From NCBI GenBank assembly GCA_947176505.1, contig CAMWQW010000009.1, positions 1 to 64,000 of the forward strand: DNA of 64,000 nucleotides, read 5' to 3'. Position numbers and translations under genes: made by a program. The DNA is from an uncultured Lachnospiraceae bacterium (GTDB lineage: Bacteria > Bacillota > Clostridia > Lachnospirales > Lachnospiraceae). The notes beneath the pieces are model-generated. The model saw nothing but the letters and a program-made list of their open reading frames with translations, had not been told where the DNA came from and searched no databases. Positions 8,201 through 18,061 of the stretch are shown here, one piece after another; within the stretch, counting starts at the first letter, position 1; each line of letters begins with the position of its first letter.

Positions 8201-9188
8201 AAAGGAAACGGAGCTATGGGATGTTTATACAAGAGACCGGGAGAAAACCGGAGCATTACATAGACGGGGAGAAAAAATGCAGGATGGGGAGTACCATATG
8301 GTTGTTCATATCTGCATTTTTAACAATCGTAATCAATTGCTGATACAACAAAGACAACCCTTTAAAAAGGGATGGTCCAACATGTGGGACATCACTGTAG
8401 GAGGTTCAGCCTTAAAAGGTGAGAGCAGCGCTCAGGCGGCGGAGAGAGAAGTGCTTGAGGAAATTGGTCTTAAACTCGATTTGTCGGGAGTCAGACCGGA
8501 TTTTACGATCAATTTTGAGGATGGATTTGATGATTATTATTTGCTGGAACGAGAAGTGGATATAGAGGAACTTCGCTTGCAGGAAGAGGAAGTTCAGGCT
8601 GTCAGGTGGGCATCTAAAGAAGAAGTGATTCAGATGCAGGAGCAGGGAATTATGATACCTTATTGGTTCTTAGATCGTTTGTTTGAAGTGCGTGGATATG
8701 ATGCACACGGTAATCAGGGGCAGGACATTCAGATTGGATTTGCCACGATGCACAACCTTGCCTCATGGATGAATCTGGTAGAAATTGTAAGAGACAATTT
8801 TCCCGGATTGGAAACACAGGAGCTGCTTGACGGGTATCGGGATACGGTTATCAAGAATATTAAACGACAGAGCGCCATATGTGCGCTGCATGGCAATATC
8901 GTTGTGGGTATCCTGCTTTTTTCAGGAAAATATAATATGCTTTCCTGTATGGCGGTTCATCCGGAATACCGTAGACAGGGAATTGCGCGCAGAATGATTG
9001 AACTGATGCTGACGAAGCTGGACCGGACGAGAGATATAACCGTTACGACATTTCGTGAAGGCGATCCGAAAGGAAATGCTCCGCGGGAATTGTATCGTTC
9101 TCTGGGATTTGAACCGTCAGAGCTTTGTATAGAACAGGAATATCCATTGCAGGTGTTTGTGCTAAAAAGTATTAAATCTGCTGAGTAG
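8190..9188 (+). CDS. Nudix hydrolase-GNAT acetyltransferase fusion protein
   Basis: A 332-residue two-domain protein. Residues about 1-165 are a Nudix domain of the isopentenyl-isomerase/YfcD-like kind; the Nudix box (72-94) is complete, with G-x5-E-x7-REVLEEIGL. Residues about 180-332 are a GNAT domain with MAVHPEYRRQGIARRM, including the acetyl-CoA loop RRQGIA (261-266), and a YRSLGFEP segment. Start ATG 8190 has GGAGGA 5 bases before it, inside aroA, so translation is coupled. Substrates are not predictable; metabolite clean-up is one possibility. Confidence 0.85.
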   Translation: MSIKKETELWDVYTRDREKTGALHRRGEKMQDGEYHMVVHICIFNNRNQLLIQQRQPFKKGWSNMWDITVGGSALKGESSAQAAEREVLEEIGLKLDLSGVRPDFTINFEDGFDDYYLLEREVDIEELRLQEEEVQAVRWASKEEVIQMQEQGIMIPYWFLDRLFEVRGYDAHGNQGQDIQIGFATMHNLASWMNLVEIVRDNFPGLETQELLDGYRDTVIKNIKRQSAICALHGNIVVGILLFSGKYNMLSCMAVHPEYRRQGIARRMIELMLTKLDRTRDITVTTFREGDPKGNAPRELYRSLGFEPSELCIEQEYPLQVFVLKSIKSAE

Positions 9189-9224
9189 GTTATACTCATG
9201 TAAAGCGATAAGGAGGGGAACATT

Positions 9225-10199
9225 ATGTGTACGGCAGCAACATATCAGACCAAAGATTTCTATTTCGGGAGAACATTGGATTATGATTTTTCTTATGGTG
9301 ATGAGGTGACGATAACACCCAGAAATTATCCTTTTCATTTTAGAGAGGCAGGTAGTATGGAAACGCACTTTGCTATGATTGGCATGGCATATGTGACGAA
9401 GGACTATCCGCTGTACCATGAGGCGGTTAATGAGAAGGGGCTGGGAATTGCGGGTTTGAATTTCGTAGGCAACGCCGCCTCTTGGAAGCATAAGGATGGG
9501 GTGGATAATATTGCGCAGTTTGAAGTGATTCCGTGGATTCTTGGTCAATGTGCGACAGTGGAAGAAGCGAGGACGCTTGTGGAGAAGATGAATCTGCTCG
9601 ATATGTCATTTGACGATACGCTTCCGATGGCACAGTTACATTGGATCATCGCGGACAAAAGAGGCGCCATAACGGTGGAAGCGGTGAAAGATGGAATCAG
9701 AATCTATGAAAATCCGGTGGGCATCCTGACGAACAATCCGCCCTTTGACCGACAGATGTTTGCGCTGAACAATTATATGCATCTGTCTGCAAAATCTCCG
9801 ACCAATACTTTTGCGGACGGACTGGAATTGGAGTGCTACAGTCGTGGAATGGGAGCCATCGGTCTGCCGGGTGATTTGTCGTCGCAATCCAGATTTGTAA
9901 GAGCGGTGTTTGTGAAGATGAACTCTATTTCAGGAGAAGGAGAAAAAGAAAGTGTGAGTCAGTTTTTCCATATTCTCAATGCGGTGGATCAGCAGCGTGG
10001 GTGTTGTGAATTGGATGACGGGAAATACGAGATTACAATTTACACATGCTGTTGCAATGCAGATAAAGGAATATATTATTATACAGCTTATGATAATCAT
10101 CAGATTACTGCGGTAGATATGCATAGAGAGGACTTGAACGGTACTGTGCTGATGAAGTATCCTGTCATTAAGGAAGAGCAGATCAGAATGCAGAATTGA
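9225..10199 (+). CDS. Choloylglycine hydrolase-family amidase (bile salt hydrolase/penicillin acylase type)
   Basis: A 324-residue Ntn-hydrolase. Removal of Met1 would expose Cys2 as nucleophile (MCTAATYQ). Other expected active-site residues are present: Arg16 and Asp19 in FGRTLDYD, Asn79 in NEKGLGIAGLNF, Asn in ILTNNPPFD, and Arg in LSSQSRFVRAVF. Family members cleave linear amides such as conjugated bile acids or penicillin V. The gut setting favours bile salt hydrolase, but sequence alone does not separate the two. AAGGAGGGG precedes the ATG. No signal peptide, so it should be cytoplasmic. Confidence 0.85.
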   Translation: MCTAATYQTKDFYFGRTLDYDFSYGDEVTITPRNYPFHFREAGSMETHFAMIGMAYVTKDYPLYHEAVNEKGLGIAGLNFVGNAASWKHKDGVDNIAQFEVIPWILGQCATVEEARTLVEKMNLLDMSFDDTLPMAQLHWIIADKRGAITVEAVKDGIRIYENPVGILTNNPPFDRQMFALNNYMHLSAKSPTNTFADGLELECYSRGMGAIGLPGDLSSQSRFVRAVFVKMNSISGEGEKESVSQFFHILNAVDQQRGCCELDDGKYEITIYTCCCNADKGIYYYTAYDNHQITAVDMHREDLNGTVLMKYPVIKEEQIRMQN

Positions 10200-10283
10200 T
10201 ATGCAGGATATCCTATACCGGTCTGAGTAAAACGCTGAAACTTTTTTAATTTAACGAGGGTGATGGAGTTGACGGAGAGTTAT

Positions 10284-10823
10284 ATGAAAAATGGGATTCA
10301 ATACAGACAACTGGCAACGGAAGAATTATGTCGTGAGCTTTTTGCCGGGTTTATACGCCGCCAGAATGTTACGAAGTGCCGAAGATATGAGAATGGGTGC
10401 TGGATTATCAAGGAAGCTCCGTTCGTTGATGATTGGACAGAGGCTGACTATCAGGTTCTGGTTACATGTCTGCAAAATACAATCCGTACAAACGGCTTTG
10501 TGTATGCGGCTTTTTGTAACGGAATATTAAAGGGATTTACGTCTGTGGAATCGACGTTATTCGGCGGAGAAAACAGATATCTGGATTTATCGAGCATCCA
10601 TGTGTCTGAAGATATGCGGGGCATGGGCATCGGGAAAATCCTTTTTGCTGCGGCAGCAGAATGGGCGAAACAGAAAGGAGCAGGCAAACTGTACATATCA
10701 TCCCATTCGGCGGTGGAGACACAGGCATTTTATCATGCCATGGGCTGCGTGGAAGCAAAGGAATATAATAGGGAACATGTGGAAAGAGAACCTTACGATT
10801 GTCAGTTAGAGTATATATTATAG
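10284..10823 (+). CDS. GNAT-family N-acetyltransferase
   Basis: A 179-residue protein. The GNAT core is clear: YLDLSSIHVSEDMRGMGIGK with the acetyl-CoA loop RGMGIG, then LFAAAAEWAKQKGAGKLYISS and TQAFYHAMGC. Substrate unknown. I choose ATG 10284, which has GGAG at 10274-10277 and a 6-base spacer; the frame opens earlier (GTG 10260, ATG 10263), but their only purine run lies 2 bases away, too close. It follows the amidase gene by 84 bases. Confidence 0.8.
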   Translation: MKNGIQYRQLATEELCRELFAGFIRRQNVTKCRRYENGCWIIKEAPFVDDWTEADYQVLVTCLQNTIRTNGFVYAAFCNGILKGFTSVESTLFGGENRYLDLSSIHVSEDMRGMGIGKILFAAAAEWAKQKGAGKLYISSHSAVETQAFYHAMGCVEAKEYNREHVEREPYDCQLEYIL

Positions 10824-11100
10824 GAGAAGTTCCGTATTACTATATTTATAAATATTTCAGTAAAGCATCTTGCATACGGATTCCGTTTCTGATAGACTGA
10901 ACATGTCTGAAGAAATGGAATTCTGTTATGCATGTCAGGCATTTCGCCACGATTTCCATTATTTTATTACAGGCGGATTTTACAATCGAGAGTTCTCGTT
11001 TTGTTATTTCCGAAAATTATTTACGGGAGGAGGGTTGAAGTGTCATTTATTGGACATATAAGGTGATATACTGTGAATCAGAAGTTTTGAAAAAATAAGA
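10824..11100. other. Intergenic region before recA
   Basis: This 277-base gap is AT-rich. One 63-codon frame (10870-11061) has no ribosome site and no recognisable features, so I do not call it a gene. No terminator is obvious after the GNAT gene. Confidence 0.6.
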
Positions 11101-11148
11101 TTGACAAAATCGAACATTTGTTTTATTCTGGTAAAAGAACAAATGTTC
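11101..11148 (+). promoter_or_regulatory. recA promoter with two LexA (SOS) boxes
   Basis: TTGACA (11101-11106), a 17-base spacer and TATTCT (11124-11129) form the promoter. GAACAAATGTTC (11137-11148) is a perfect Gram-positive LexA/DinR box, GAAC-N4-GTTC, just after the -10. GAACATTTGTTT (11112-11123), one base off consensus, fills the spacer. LexA bound at either would block RNA polymerase. Confidence 0.88.
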
Positions 11149-11171
11149 TAAATGAAAAGGAGAACATGGAT

Positions 11172-12245
11172 ATGGAAAGAGAAGAAAAATTAAAAGCATT
11201 GGACGCGGCTTTAGGACAGATAGAGAGGCAGTTCGGCAAGGGGGCGGTTATGAAGTTGGGCGACCCTTCCGTACAGATGAACGTGGAGACGATTCCTACC
11301 GGTTCGCTGAGTCTTGACCTTGCACTGGGACTCGGCGGTATTCCGAAGGGAAGAATTGTGGAGATTTACGGTCCGGAATCCAGCGGTAAAACTACAGTAA
11401 CATTACATATGATTGCCGAGGTACAGAAGAGGGGTGGCATTGCCGGATTTATCGATGCGGAACATGCACTTGATCCCGTATATGCGAAGAATATCGGGGT
11501 GGATATTGATAATCTTTATATTTCCCAGCCGGATTGCGGTGAACAGGCGTTGGAGATTACGGAGACGATGGTGCGTTCCGGGGCAGTGGATATCATTGTT
11601 GTGGACTCTGTTGCGGCACTGGTGCCGAAGGCAGAGATTGACGGCGATATGGGAGACAGCCATGTGGGACTTCAGGCGCGTTTGATGTCGCAGGCGCTTC
11701 GTAAACTTACGGCTGTTATCAGTAAATCTAATTGTACGGTTATATTTATTAATCAGCTGCGTGAGAAAGTCGGTGTCATGTTTGGTAATCCGGAGACGAC
11801 CACCGGAGGACGCGCATTGAAGTTTTATTCTTCCGTGCGTCTGGATGTCAGGAGAATCGAATCTCTGAAACAAGGCGGAGAGGTTATCGGTAACAGAACA
11901 AGAGTGAAAGTAGTTAAGAATAAGATAGCGCCGCCGTTTAAAGAAGCAGAATTTGATATCATGTTCGGAGAAGGTATTTCCGTTGTCGGAGATATCCTTG
12001 ACCTTGCAGCAGAGAATAATATTATCAATAAGAGCGGCGCATGGTATGCTTATGAAGGCAATAAGATTGGTCAGGGCAGGGAGAATGCAAAGCAGTACCT
12101 TAGAGATAATCAGGCAGTATGCGCGGAGGTAGAGCGCAAAGTCAGAGAACTGTTTAATCTTGATTCAGATGTGGAAGATGATAAGAAACCAGCAGATACG
12201 ACAGCAAAGAAGGCAGATAAGGAAGAAAGTAAGTCGGGGAAATAA
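11172..12245 (+). CDS. recA: Recombinase A
   Basis: A 357-residue RecA: ATP-dependent strand exchange in homologous recombination and co-protease for LexA. Walker A GPESSGKT (67-74), [15 protein letters not shown] (Walker B and loop L1 start), and the [20 protein letters not shown] loop L2 are intact. The C-terminus is acidic and lysine-rich as usual. GGAG at 11159-11162 is only 3 bases from ATG 11166 but 9 from ATG 11172, so I favour the latter. It is SOS-regulated and followed 3 bases later by recX. Confidence 0.97.
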   Translation: MEREEKLKALDAALGQIERQFGKGAVMKLGDPSVQMNVETIPTGSLSLDLALGLGGIPKGRIVEIYGPESSGKTTVTLHMIAEVQKRGGIAGFIDAEHALDPVYAKNIGVDIDNLYISQPDCGEQALEITETMVRSGAVDIIVVDSVAALVPKAEIDGDMGDSHVGLQARLMSQALRKLTAVISKSNCTVIFINQLREKVGVMFGNPETTTGGRALKFYSSVRLDVRRIESLKQGGEVIGNRTRVKVVKNKIAPPFKEAEFDIMFGEGISVVGDILDLAAENNIINKSGAWYAYEGNKIGQGRENAKQYLRDNQAVCAEVERKVRELFNLDSDVEDDKKPADTTAKKADKEESKSGK

Positions 12246-12248
12246 CAA

Positions 12249-12866
12249 ATGCTTGTGACACAGATATCCGAAATATCGAAAGCACGGTATCGGGTCTATT
12301 TAGATGGGCAGTTCGCTTTTGTATTATACAAAGGCGAACTGCGTCAATTTCAGATTAAAGAGAATAAAGAGCTTACAGAAGAAACTTATCAGCATATCAT
12401 GACGCAGATATTGCCCAAACGGGCGAAACTGCGCAGCATGAATCTGCTTCAGTCAAGAGATTATACACGAAAGCAGTTAGAAGATAAGTTAAAAATGGGA
12501 GAGTATCCGGTAGAATGCGTGACAGAGGCAATAGCCTATGTAGAATCTTACGGCTATATAGATGACAGCCGCTATGCAAAAGATTTTATTGAATATAATA
12601 TGCAAAGCAAAAGTAAGAAGCGTATAGAAACCGATTTAATGCGTAAAGGGATTGCAAAAGAAACCATTGATAAAGCGTTTGATGAACTGGAAGAACTGGG
12701 TGTAGAGCAGGATGAATTATCCATGGCGTTGGCATTGTTGAATAAGAAGAAATATTGCGCGGATACAGCGACAAAGCAGGAACAGCAGAAAATGTACGGA
12801 TTCTTATATAGGAAAGGATTTCAGAGTGACACGATTAGCAAAGCACTTTTGCTTGACATAACATAA
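12249..12866 (+). CDS. recX: RecX regulatory protein
   Basis: A 205-residue all-helical protein with RecX three-helix repeats: LQSRDYTRKQLEDKL, AIAYVESYGYIDDSRYAKDF and a C-terminal LYRKGFQSDTISKAL. RecX binds the RecA filament and limits its activity. The start codon lies 3 bases after the recA stop with no clear ribosome site of its own, so translation is probably coupled and the gene shares SOS control. Confidence 0.9.
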   Translation: MLVTQISEISKARYRVYLDGQFAFVLYKGELRQFQIKENKELTEETYQHIMTQILPKRAKLRSMNLLQSRDYTRKQLEDKLKMGEYPVECVTEAIAYVESYGYIDDSRYAKDFIEYNMQSKSKKRIETDLMRKGIAKETIDKAFDELEELGVEQDELSMALALLNKKKYCADTATKQEQQKMYGFLYRKGFQSDTISKALLLDIT

Positions 12867-12997
12867 AATTCAGTATAGAATTGAAGTGTTGTAATTTTGC
12901 TTATTATAGAATGTTATTATTATTAAACGCTGAGACAGCATAAACATTCTAGAATAGATTATGTACAATGAAAACTAAATAAGGAGGTGCTCCTGTA

Positions 12998-14551
12998 ATG
13001 GCGATATGGCAAGTTGTGTTAGTGGTAGTCATCGTGTTGGCGATTTCCATTCCGGTATCCGCAATGTTAGCAATCAATTATCGTAAGAAAGTTGTGGAAG
13101 CCAAGATTGGCAATGCAGATGAGAAAGCCAGAGAAATTATCGACGAAGCTCTTAAAACTGCTGAAGCGAAGAAGCGTGAGTCACTACTTGAAGTCAAGGA
13201 AGAGTCCATTCGTACCAAGAATGAACTTGACAAAGAAATCAAGGAACGTCGTGCGGAAGCACAGCGTTACGAACGCCGTGTGCAGCAGAAGGAAGAGAAC
13301 ATTGATAAGAAAGCAGATGCTATTGAGAAGAAAGAAGCCAGTTTAGCACAGAGAGAAGAGTCTTTGGCGAAACAGCGTGAAGAAATCTCTAAGTTAAACG
13401 AGCAGAGATTACAGGAACTGGAACGAATCTCTGGATTGACCTCCGAACAAGCAAAAGATTATTTGTTGAAAATTGTTGAAGATGAAGTGAAACATGAAAC
13501 TGCTGTCATGATTAAAGAGATGGAGAGCAGGGCGAAGGAAGAGGCAGATAAGAAGGCGAAGGAATACGTTGTTACAGCAATTCAGAAATGTGCTGCAGAC
13601 CATGTGTCTGAGACGACAATATCTGTCGTACAGCTTCCGAACGATGAGATGAAGGGAAGAATCATCGGTAGAGAGGGACGGAATATTAGAACTCTCGAAA
13701 CGATGACGGGTGTTGATTTAATTATTGATGATACACCGGAAGCAGTCATTTTATCCGGTTTTGACCCGATTCGCAGAGAAGTGGCAAGAATTGCGCTTGA
13801 GAAATTGATTGTGGATGGACGTATTCATCCTGCCAGAATTGAAGAGATGGTCGAGAAAGCGCAGAAAGAAGTAGAAGTAATGATCAAAGAGGAAGGTGAA
13901 ACAGCTACACTTGAAGTAGGCGTGCATGGTATCCATCCTGAACTCGTGAGATTACTTGGTAAGATGAAGTTTAGAACCAGCTATGGTCAGAACGCTTTGA
14001 AACATTCCATTGAAGTTGCTCAGTTATCGGGATTGTTAGCGGCAGAGATGGGATTAGACGTCAGAATGGCGAAACGTGCAGGACTGTTGCATGATATCGG
14101 TAAAGCAGTGGATCATGAGATGGAAGGTTCGCATATTCAGTTGGGCGTTGAGCTTTGTAGAAAGTACAAAGAATCACCGACTGTAATTAATGCAGTGGAG
14201 TCACATCATGGAGATGTCGAAGCGCAGACTCTTATTGCATGTCTTGTACAGGCGGCGGATACGATATCTGCAGCAAGACCGGGTGCAAGAAGAGAGACAT
14301 TAGAAACATATACAACAAGACTAAAACAATTAGAAGACATTACAAACAATTTCAAAGGTGTTGACAAATCTTTTGCTATTCAGGCAGGTAGAGAGATTCG
14401 TGTTATGGTAGTTCCGGAACAGATTAACGATTCTGACATGGTATTACTCGCAAGAGATATTTCTAAGCAGATTGAAGCTGAATTAGAGTATCCCGGACAG
14501 ATTAAAGTTAACGTGATTCGTGAGAGCCGTGTTATTGACTATGCTAAATAG
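12998..14551 (+). CDS. rny: Ribonuclease Y
   Basis: A 517-residue membrane-anchored endoribonuclease that starts decay of many mRNAs. Order: one N-terminal membrane helix (about 4-26), a long charged coiled coil (about 30-200), a KH RNA-binding domain with [13 protein letters not shown] (about 222-234), and an HD domain with [12 protein letters not shown] (about 366-377). AAGGAGG lies 10 bases before the ATG. Length and layout are normal. A strong terminator follows at once. Confidence 0.96.
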   Translation: MAIWQVVLVVVIVLAISIPVSAMLAINYRKKVVEAKIGNADEKAREIIDEALKTAEAKKRESLLEVKEESIRTKNELDKEIKERRAEAQRYERRVQQKEENIDKKADAIEKKEASLAQREESLAKQREEISKLNEQRLQELERISGLTSEQAKDYLLKIVEDEVKHETAVMIKEMESRAKEEADKKAKEYVVTAIQKCAADHVSETTISVVQLPNDEMKGRIIGREGRNIRTLETMTGVDLIIDDTPEAVILSGFDPIRREVARIALEKLIVDGRIHPARIEEMVEKAQKEVEVMIKEEGETATLEVGVHGIHPELVRLLGKMKFRTSYGQNALKHSIEVAQLSGLLAAEMGLDVRMAKRAGLLHDIGKAVDHEMEGSHIQLGVELCRKYKESPTVINAVESHHGDVEAQTLIACLVQAADTISAARPGARRETLETYTTRLKQLEDITNNFKGVDKSFAIQAGREIRVMVVPEQINDSDMVLLARDISKQIEAELEYPGQIKVNVIRESRVIDYAK

Positions 14552-14558
14552 TATTGAT

Positions 14559-14590
14559 AGCCCTATAGAGAAATCTATAGGGCTTTTCAT
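14559..14590 (+). terminator. Intrinsic terminator of rny
   Basis: AGCCCTATAG (14559-14568) and CTATAGGGCT (14575-14584) form a perfect 10-bp stem with a 6-base loop, followed by TTTTCAT. Confidence 0.9.
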
Positions 14591-14848
14591 ATTCATACGG
14601 AGCTATTCATATCCATACGGAGTACTATGTACAGAATTACTATAAATGACAAGAAATTGAGGGGAAAATTGTCTTATCTATCTACTTGTGGAATCTTAAG
14701 ATATGTAGTAGAATATTTAAAGTGTATGATTGTATACAATTATTCAATGCATGGGAACAGAAATAAAGTGTGAAGTGCATTTGTGCATGGTATCAATCAG
14801 AGTCTTACAAATAATAAAAGCAGGCTGAGAAAGGAGTACAGTTTAACG

Positions 14849-16135
14849 ATGAAACCGTACAAAGAAATGAGCAAAGAAGAACTTCTGGAGTTGAAGTCAG
14901 AGCTTGACAAGCAATTTGAAGATGCGAAAGGTAAAGGATTAAAGCTGGATATGTCCAGAGGCAAACCTACTCCGGCACAGCTTGATATGACAATGGGTCT
15001 GATGGATGTTTTGAATTCCGAATCGGATATGAATACAATGAATGGTGTTGATACGAGAAACTATGGCTTGATGGATGGTATTCCGGAAGCAAAGCACTTG
15101 ATGGCTGATGTGATGGGCGGCATTCCGGCGGAGAATGTGATAGTATATGGTAACGCCAGTCTGTCTATTATGTATGATACGGTTTCCCGTGCGGTGACAC
15201 ATGGCGTGCTCGGAAGTACACCGTGGTGTAAGTTAGATAAAGTAAAGTTTTTATGTCCGGTACCGGGATATGACAGGCATTTTGCAATTACGCAGCTTTT
15301 CGGAATAGAGATGATTACGATTCCGATGACACCGGAAGGACCTGATATGGATCTTGTAGAAAAGTATGTGTCAGAGGATGAAGCTGTGAAGGGCATCTGG
15401 TGTGTACCGAAATATTCTAATCCGCAGGGAATCGTTTATTCCGATGAGACAGTCAGAAGATTTGCGTCTTTGAAACCGGCGGCAAAGGATTTCCGTATTT
15501 ACTGGGATAATGCATATGCAATTCATCATTTGTATGAGGACAGGCAGGAAGAAATCTTAGAGATTTTGAGTGAGTGTGAGAAAGCGGGCAACCCGGATAT
15601 GGTATATGAATTTGCATCCACTTCCAAAATCACTTTTTCGGGTGCGGGTATTGCAGCTTTTGCATCCTCCAAAGCGAATGTTGAGGAAGCCAAGAAGTTT
15701 ATGACGATTCAGACAATCGGACATGATAAAGTTAATCAACTTCGCCATGCGAGATATTTCAAAAATTTGGACGGAATGTTGGCTCATATGAAGAAACATG
15801 CCGATATCATAAGACCGAAATTTGAGGCGACGCTTACAATTCTTGATAGAGAGCTTGGCGGACTCGGAATCGGAGAATGGACCAGACCATTAGGCGGTTA
15901 TTTCATATCTTTTGATGCGCTGGAGGGATGTGCGAAAGCGATTGTGGCTAAATGTAAAGAGGCTGGAGTTGTTCTGACCGGAGCGGGCGCCACATATCCT
16001 TATGGCATAGACCCTAAGGATAGTAATATCCGTATTGCACCGTCTTACCCTACTTCGGAGGAGATGGCTGCCGCAACGGATTTGTTTGTACTGTGTGTGA
16101 AGTTAGTCAGTGTAGAGAAACTGCTTGCGTCATAA
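14849..16135 (+). CDS. PLP-dependent aminotransferase (aspartate aminotransferase, PF12897 type)
   Basis: A 428-residue fold-type I enzyme. LDMSRGKPTPAQLDM near residue 30 and the long CVPKYSNPQGIVYSDE segment mark the subgroup once filed as alanine-glyoxylate aminotransferase and later shown to include aspartate aminotransferases. YWDNAYAIHHLY holds the PLP-ring Asp. STSKITFSGAG carries the Schiff-base Lys. The C-terminal NIRIAPSYP has the substrate-carboxylate Arg. ATG 14849 is used, with AAAGGAG 12 bases before it; the frame opens at 14783 without a ribosome site. Single-gene unit. Confidence 0.85.
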   Translation: MKPYKEMSKEELLELKSELDKQFEDAKGKGLKLDMSRGKPTPAQLDMTMGLMDVLNSESDMNTMNGVDTRNYGLMDGIPEAKHLMADVMGGIPAENVIVYGNASLSIMYDTVSRAVTHGVLGSTPWCKLDKVKFLCPVPGYDRHFAITQLFGIEMITIPMTPEGPDMDLVEKYVSEDEAVKGIWCVPKYSNPQGIVYSDETVRRFASLKPAAKDFRIYWDNAYAIHHLYEDRQEEILEILSECEKAGNPDMVYEFASTSKITFSGAGIAAFASSKANVEEAKKFMTIQTIGHDKVNQLRHARYFKNLDGMLAHMKKHADIIRPKFEATLTILDRELGGLGIGEWTRPLGGYFISFDALEGCAKAIVAKCKEAGVVLTGAGATYPYGIDPKDSNIRIAPSYPTSEEMAAATDLFVLCVKLVSVEKLLAS

Positions 16136-16273
16136 ATGGTGTCATTTGGACCTCATCACACTATTCGACATGAGGATCATATGACGACGGTGTTAAACTG
16201 TATTGGACAGAAGATGCAGAATGTTGTATGATAAAAGCAGAGTTTAAATTATATCGCAGGTGGTGAGGTTTGT

Positions 16274-16813
16274 ATGGATAAGTATGAACGCATTGGCAGA
16301 GAATTGGTGCATAAAGGTGTCATTATAGATTATTATCAAGATACAATTAAAATTCCCAACGGTAACATTGCGAAGTGGGATTATATTAAGCATAAAGGCG
16401 CTGCGGCTGTGGTAGCAGTGAAAGAAGATGGGAAGCTTTTAATGGTCAGACAGTACAGGAATGCATTGGACAGAGAGACTTTAGAGATTCCGGCAGGCGG
16501 CTTGAATGATGTGAACGAGCCCACCGAGCTTGCGGCGGCAAGAGAGCTTGAAGAAGAGACCGGATATACGGCAGGCAAGCTCGAATTGCTCTTATCGCTG
16601 CGTACCACGGTTGCGTTTTGTGATGAGAAGATTGATGTCTATGTGGCGACAGATTTAAAGAGAAGCAAGCAGCATTTAGATGAGGATGAGTATCTGGATG
16701 TAGAGAGCTGTGATGTAGATGAGCTGTTGCAGATGATTTATGGCTGCAAAATACAGGATGGCAAAACCGTTTCAGCGATATTGGCATATCACAATAAATA
16801 CAGGAAGAAATAG
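16274..16813 (+). CDS. Nudix hydrolase, ADP-ribose pyrophosphatase-like
   Basis: A 179-residue protein. The Nudix box is complete: GGLNDVNEPTELAAARELEEETG (about 77-99). Upstream are VAVKEDGKLLMVRQYRNALDRETLEIPAGG and, downstream, a VAFCDEKIDVYVA segment as in ADP-ribose pyrophosphatases (NudF/YqkG-like). These hydrolyse ADP-ribose to AMP and ribose-5-phosphate. GGTGAGG lies just before the start. The gene forms a small unit with the 60-residue gene after it. Confidence 0.88.
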   Translation: MDKYERIGRELVHKGVIIDYYQDTIKIPNGNIAKWDYIKHKGAAAVVAVKEDGKLLMVRQYRNALDRETLEIPAGGLNDVNEPTELAAARELEEETGYTAGKLELLLSLRTTVAFCDEKIDVYVATDLKRSKQHLDEDEYLDVESCDVDELLQMIYGCKIQDGKTVSAILAYHNKYRKK

Positions 16814-16860
16814 GATTTTGCCCGGTAATTTGAGGGAGAATGACAACGGAGGAAACGTCT

Positions 16861-17043
16861 ATGAATGAAAATGCGGCGAAGGAGCTTGCGCACGAGTTAG
16901 CGATGGAATATGTTCGGGAGAAGATGATGTTAAGCAATCCTATCTTGGAAAATATTCCGAATGTAGTGAATAAGTTTGCGGATATCAACAAGAGCTTCTA
17001 TGATGCGATTATCAGCAATGATACGTTGAGAGACTTGTACTAG
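16861..17043 (+). CDS. Small hypothetical protein (60 aa)
   Basis: A helical protein, MNENAAKELAHELAMEY at the start, with no membrane segment or Cys. ATG 16861 has GGAGG 9 bases before it and is preferred to ATG 16840, where the purine run abuts the codon. It follows the Nudix gene closely and ends at a strong terminator. Family and function unrecognised. Confidence 0.6.
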   Translation: MNENAAKELAHELAMEYVREKMMLSNPILENIPNVVNKFADINKSFYDAIISNDTLRDLY

Positions 17044-17062
17044 AACAGAATATTATGATTTG

Positions 17063-17110
17063 AAAACCACCTGTGACATGCATAGTACTGGATTGTCACA
17101 GGTGGTTTTT
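17063..17110 (+). terminator. Strong intrinsic terminator
   Basis: AAAACCACCTGTGACA (17063-17078) and TGTCACAGGTGGTTTT (17094-17109) pair perfectly over 16 bp. The stem supplies its own T-run, and its A-run makes it plausible as a two-way terminator. Confidence 0.9.
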
Positions 17111-17250
17111 GACGTTCCATAGTCGAGGCTGATTTTGTAATTGTGAGATGATATTAGGTAAAATCTGCATGTACACTGTTTTGCAGTCATATATATAGGA
17201 AGATAGAACCATAAAGAATGTAGAATATATATTGAAAGAGGGGAAACATA

Positions 17251-17853
17251 GTGCAGCAATCCTCGCTAAAAAATTGCTATTATGTGATTTATCTGTTTAT
17301 GATCGGACTGTTTCTCGGAATATTGATTGTCAACGTAGGATATGATACATGGATTCAAGGAGGCAGCCTGCTGGGAGCTAACATGATAACCCGGTTAAAG
17401 AACAGTGTCCTTGACGGTAGCGCTCTGTTTTCTTATGTTATGAAACATAGATTATTTACAGTCTGTATGCTTGCGCTATTAGCCACAACAATGATAGGTT
17501 TACCGGCTGTATGCGCATACATATGTTATACGGGATTGTCAGCCGGATGCCTGCTTTCCGTGTCGGTCATTCGTTACGGCATTCGGGGTTTGTTACTGAT
17601 GGCAGCGGGAGTTATGCCACAGGGAGTCGTGATGATTCCGGCGTATATAGCATTGTTTGTGTGGGCAGTAGAAGTTAACAGAATGTTGTATTCAAAGAGT
17701 CCATATAGGGAATGTTATATGCGATACAGTAAACAGATTTATCTAAAAAAAGGTGCGCAAATAATGGGTATCGTAGTAGTTGTCATAATAGGATGTCTTT
17801 TGGAGAGTTATGTTAATCCTAAAATGTTACATTTGGTGCTAAAAATATTTTAA
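17251..17853 (+). CDS. spoIIM: Stage II sporulation protein M
   Basis: A 200-residue membrane protein with about five helices. GVMPQGVVMIPAYIALF (about 122-138) is the hallmark segment of SpoIIM. With SpoIID and SpoIIP it forms the peptidoglycan-remodelling machine that drives engulfment of the forespore. Start is GTG 17251 with AGAGGGG 9 bases before it. xerD follows after 208 bases, an order common in Clostridia. Confidence 0.85.
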   Translation: MQQSSLKNCYYVIYLFMIGLFLGILIVNVGYDTWIQGGSLLGANMITRLKNSVLDGSALFSYVMKHRLFTVCMLALLATTMIGLPAVCAYICYTGLSAGCLLSVSVIRYGIRGLLLMAAGVMPQGVVMIPAYIALFVWAVEVNRMLYSKSPYRECYMRYSKQIYLKKGAQIMGIVVVVIIGCLLESYVNPKMLHLVLKIF

Positions 17854-18061
17854 AAAATTTTTTTGAGCGATTTTACCCACATATAGTAGACATAAATTCT
17901 TACTTTGACGATATGTTGTGTTTTCACCCGGAAATGGCTGAAATGCCCGTATAATCGGGAAAAAATCCATTTGCTTTTCTCTAAAAATCTGATTATAATG
18001 ATAGGCAGACGATGAGTTGATTTACATAAGAGGGGTCACTCAGGGAAGGGTTTCCGGTTAC

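Noticed and set aside
10870..11061. 63-codon frame upstream of recA
   Set aside because: No ribosome site, unusual composition and no coupling to neighbours.
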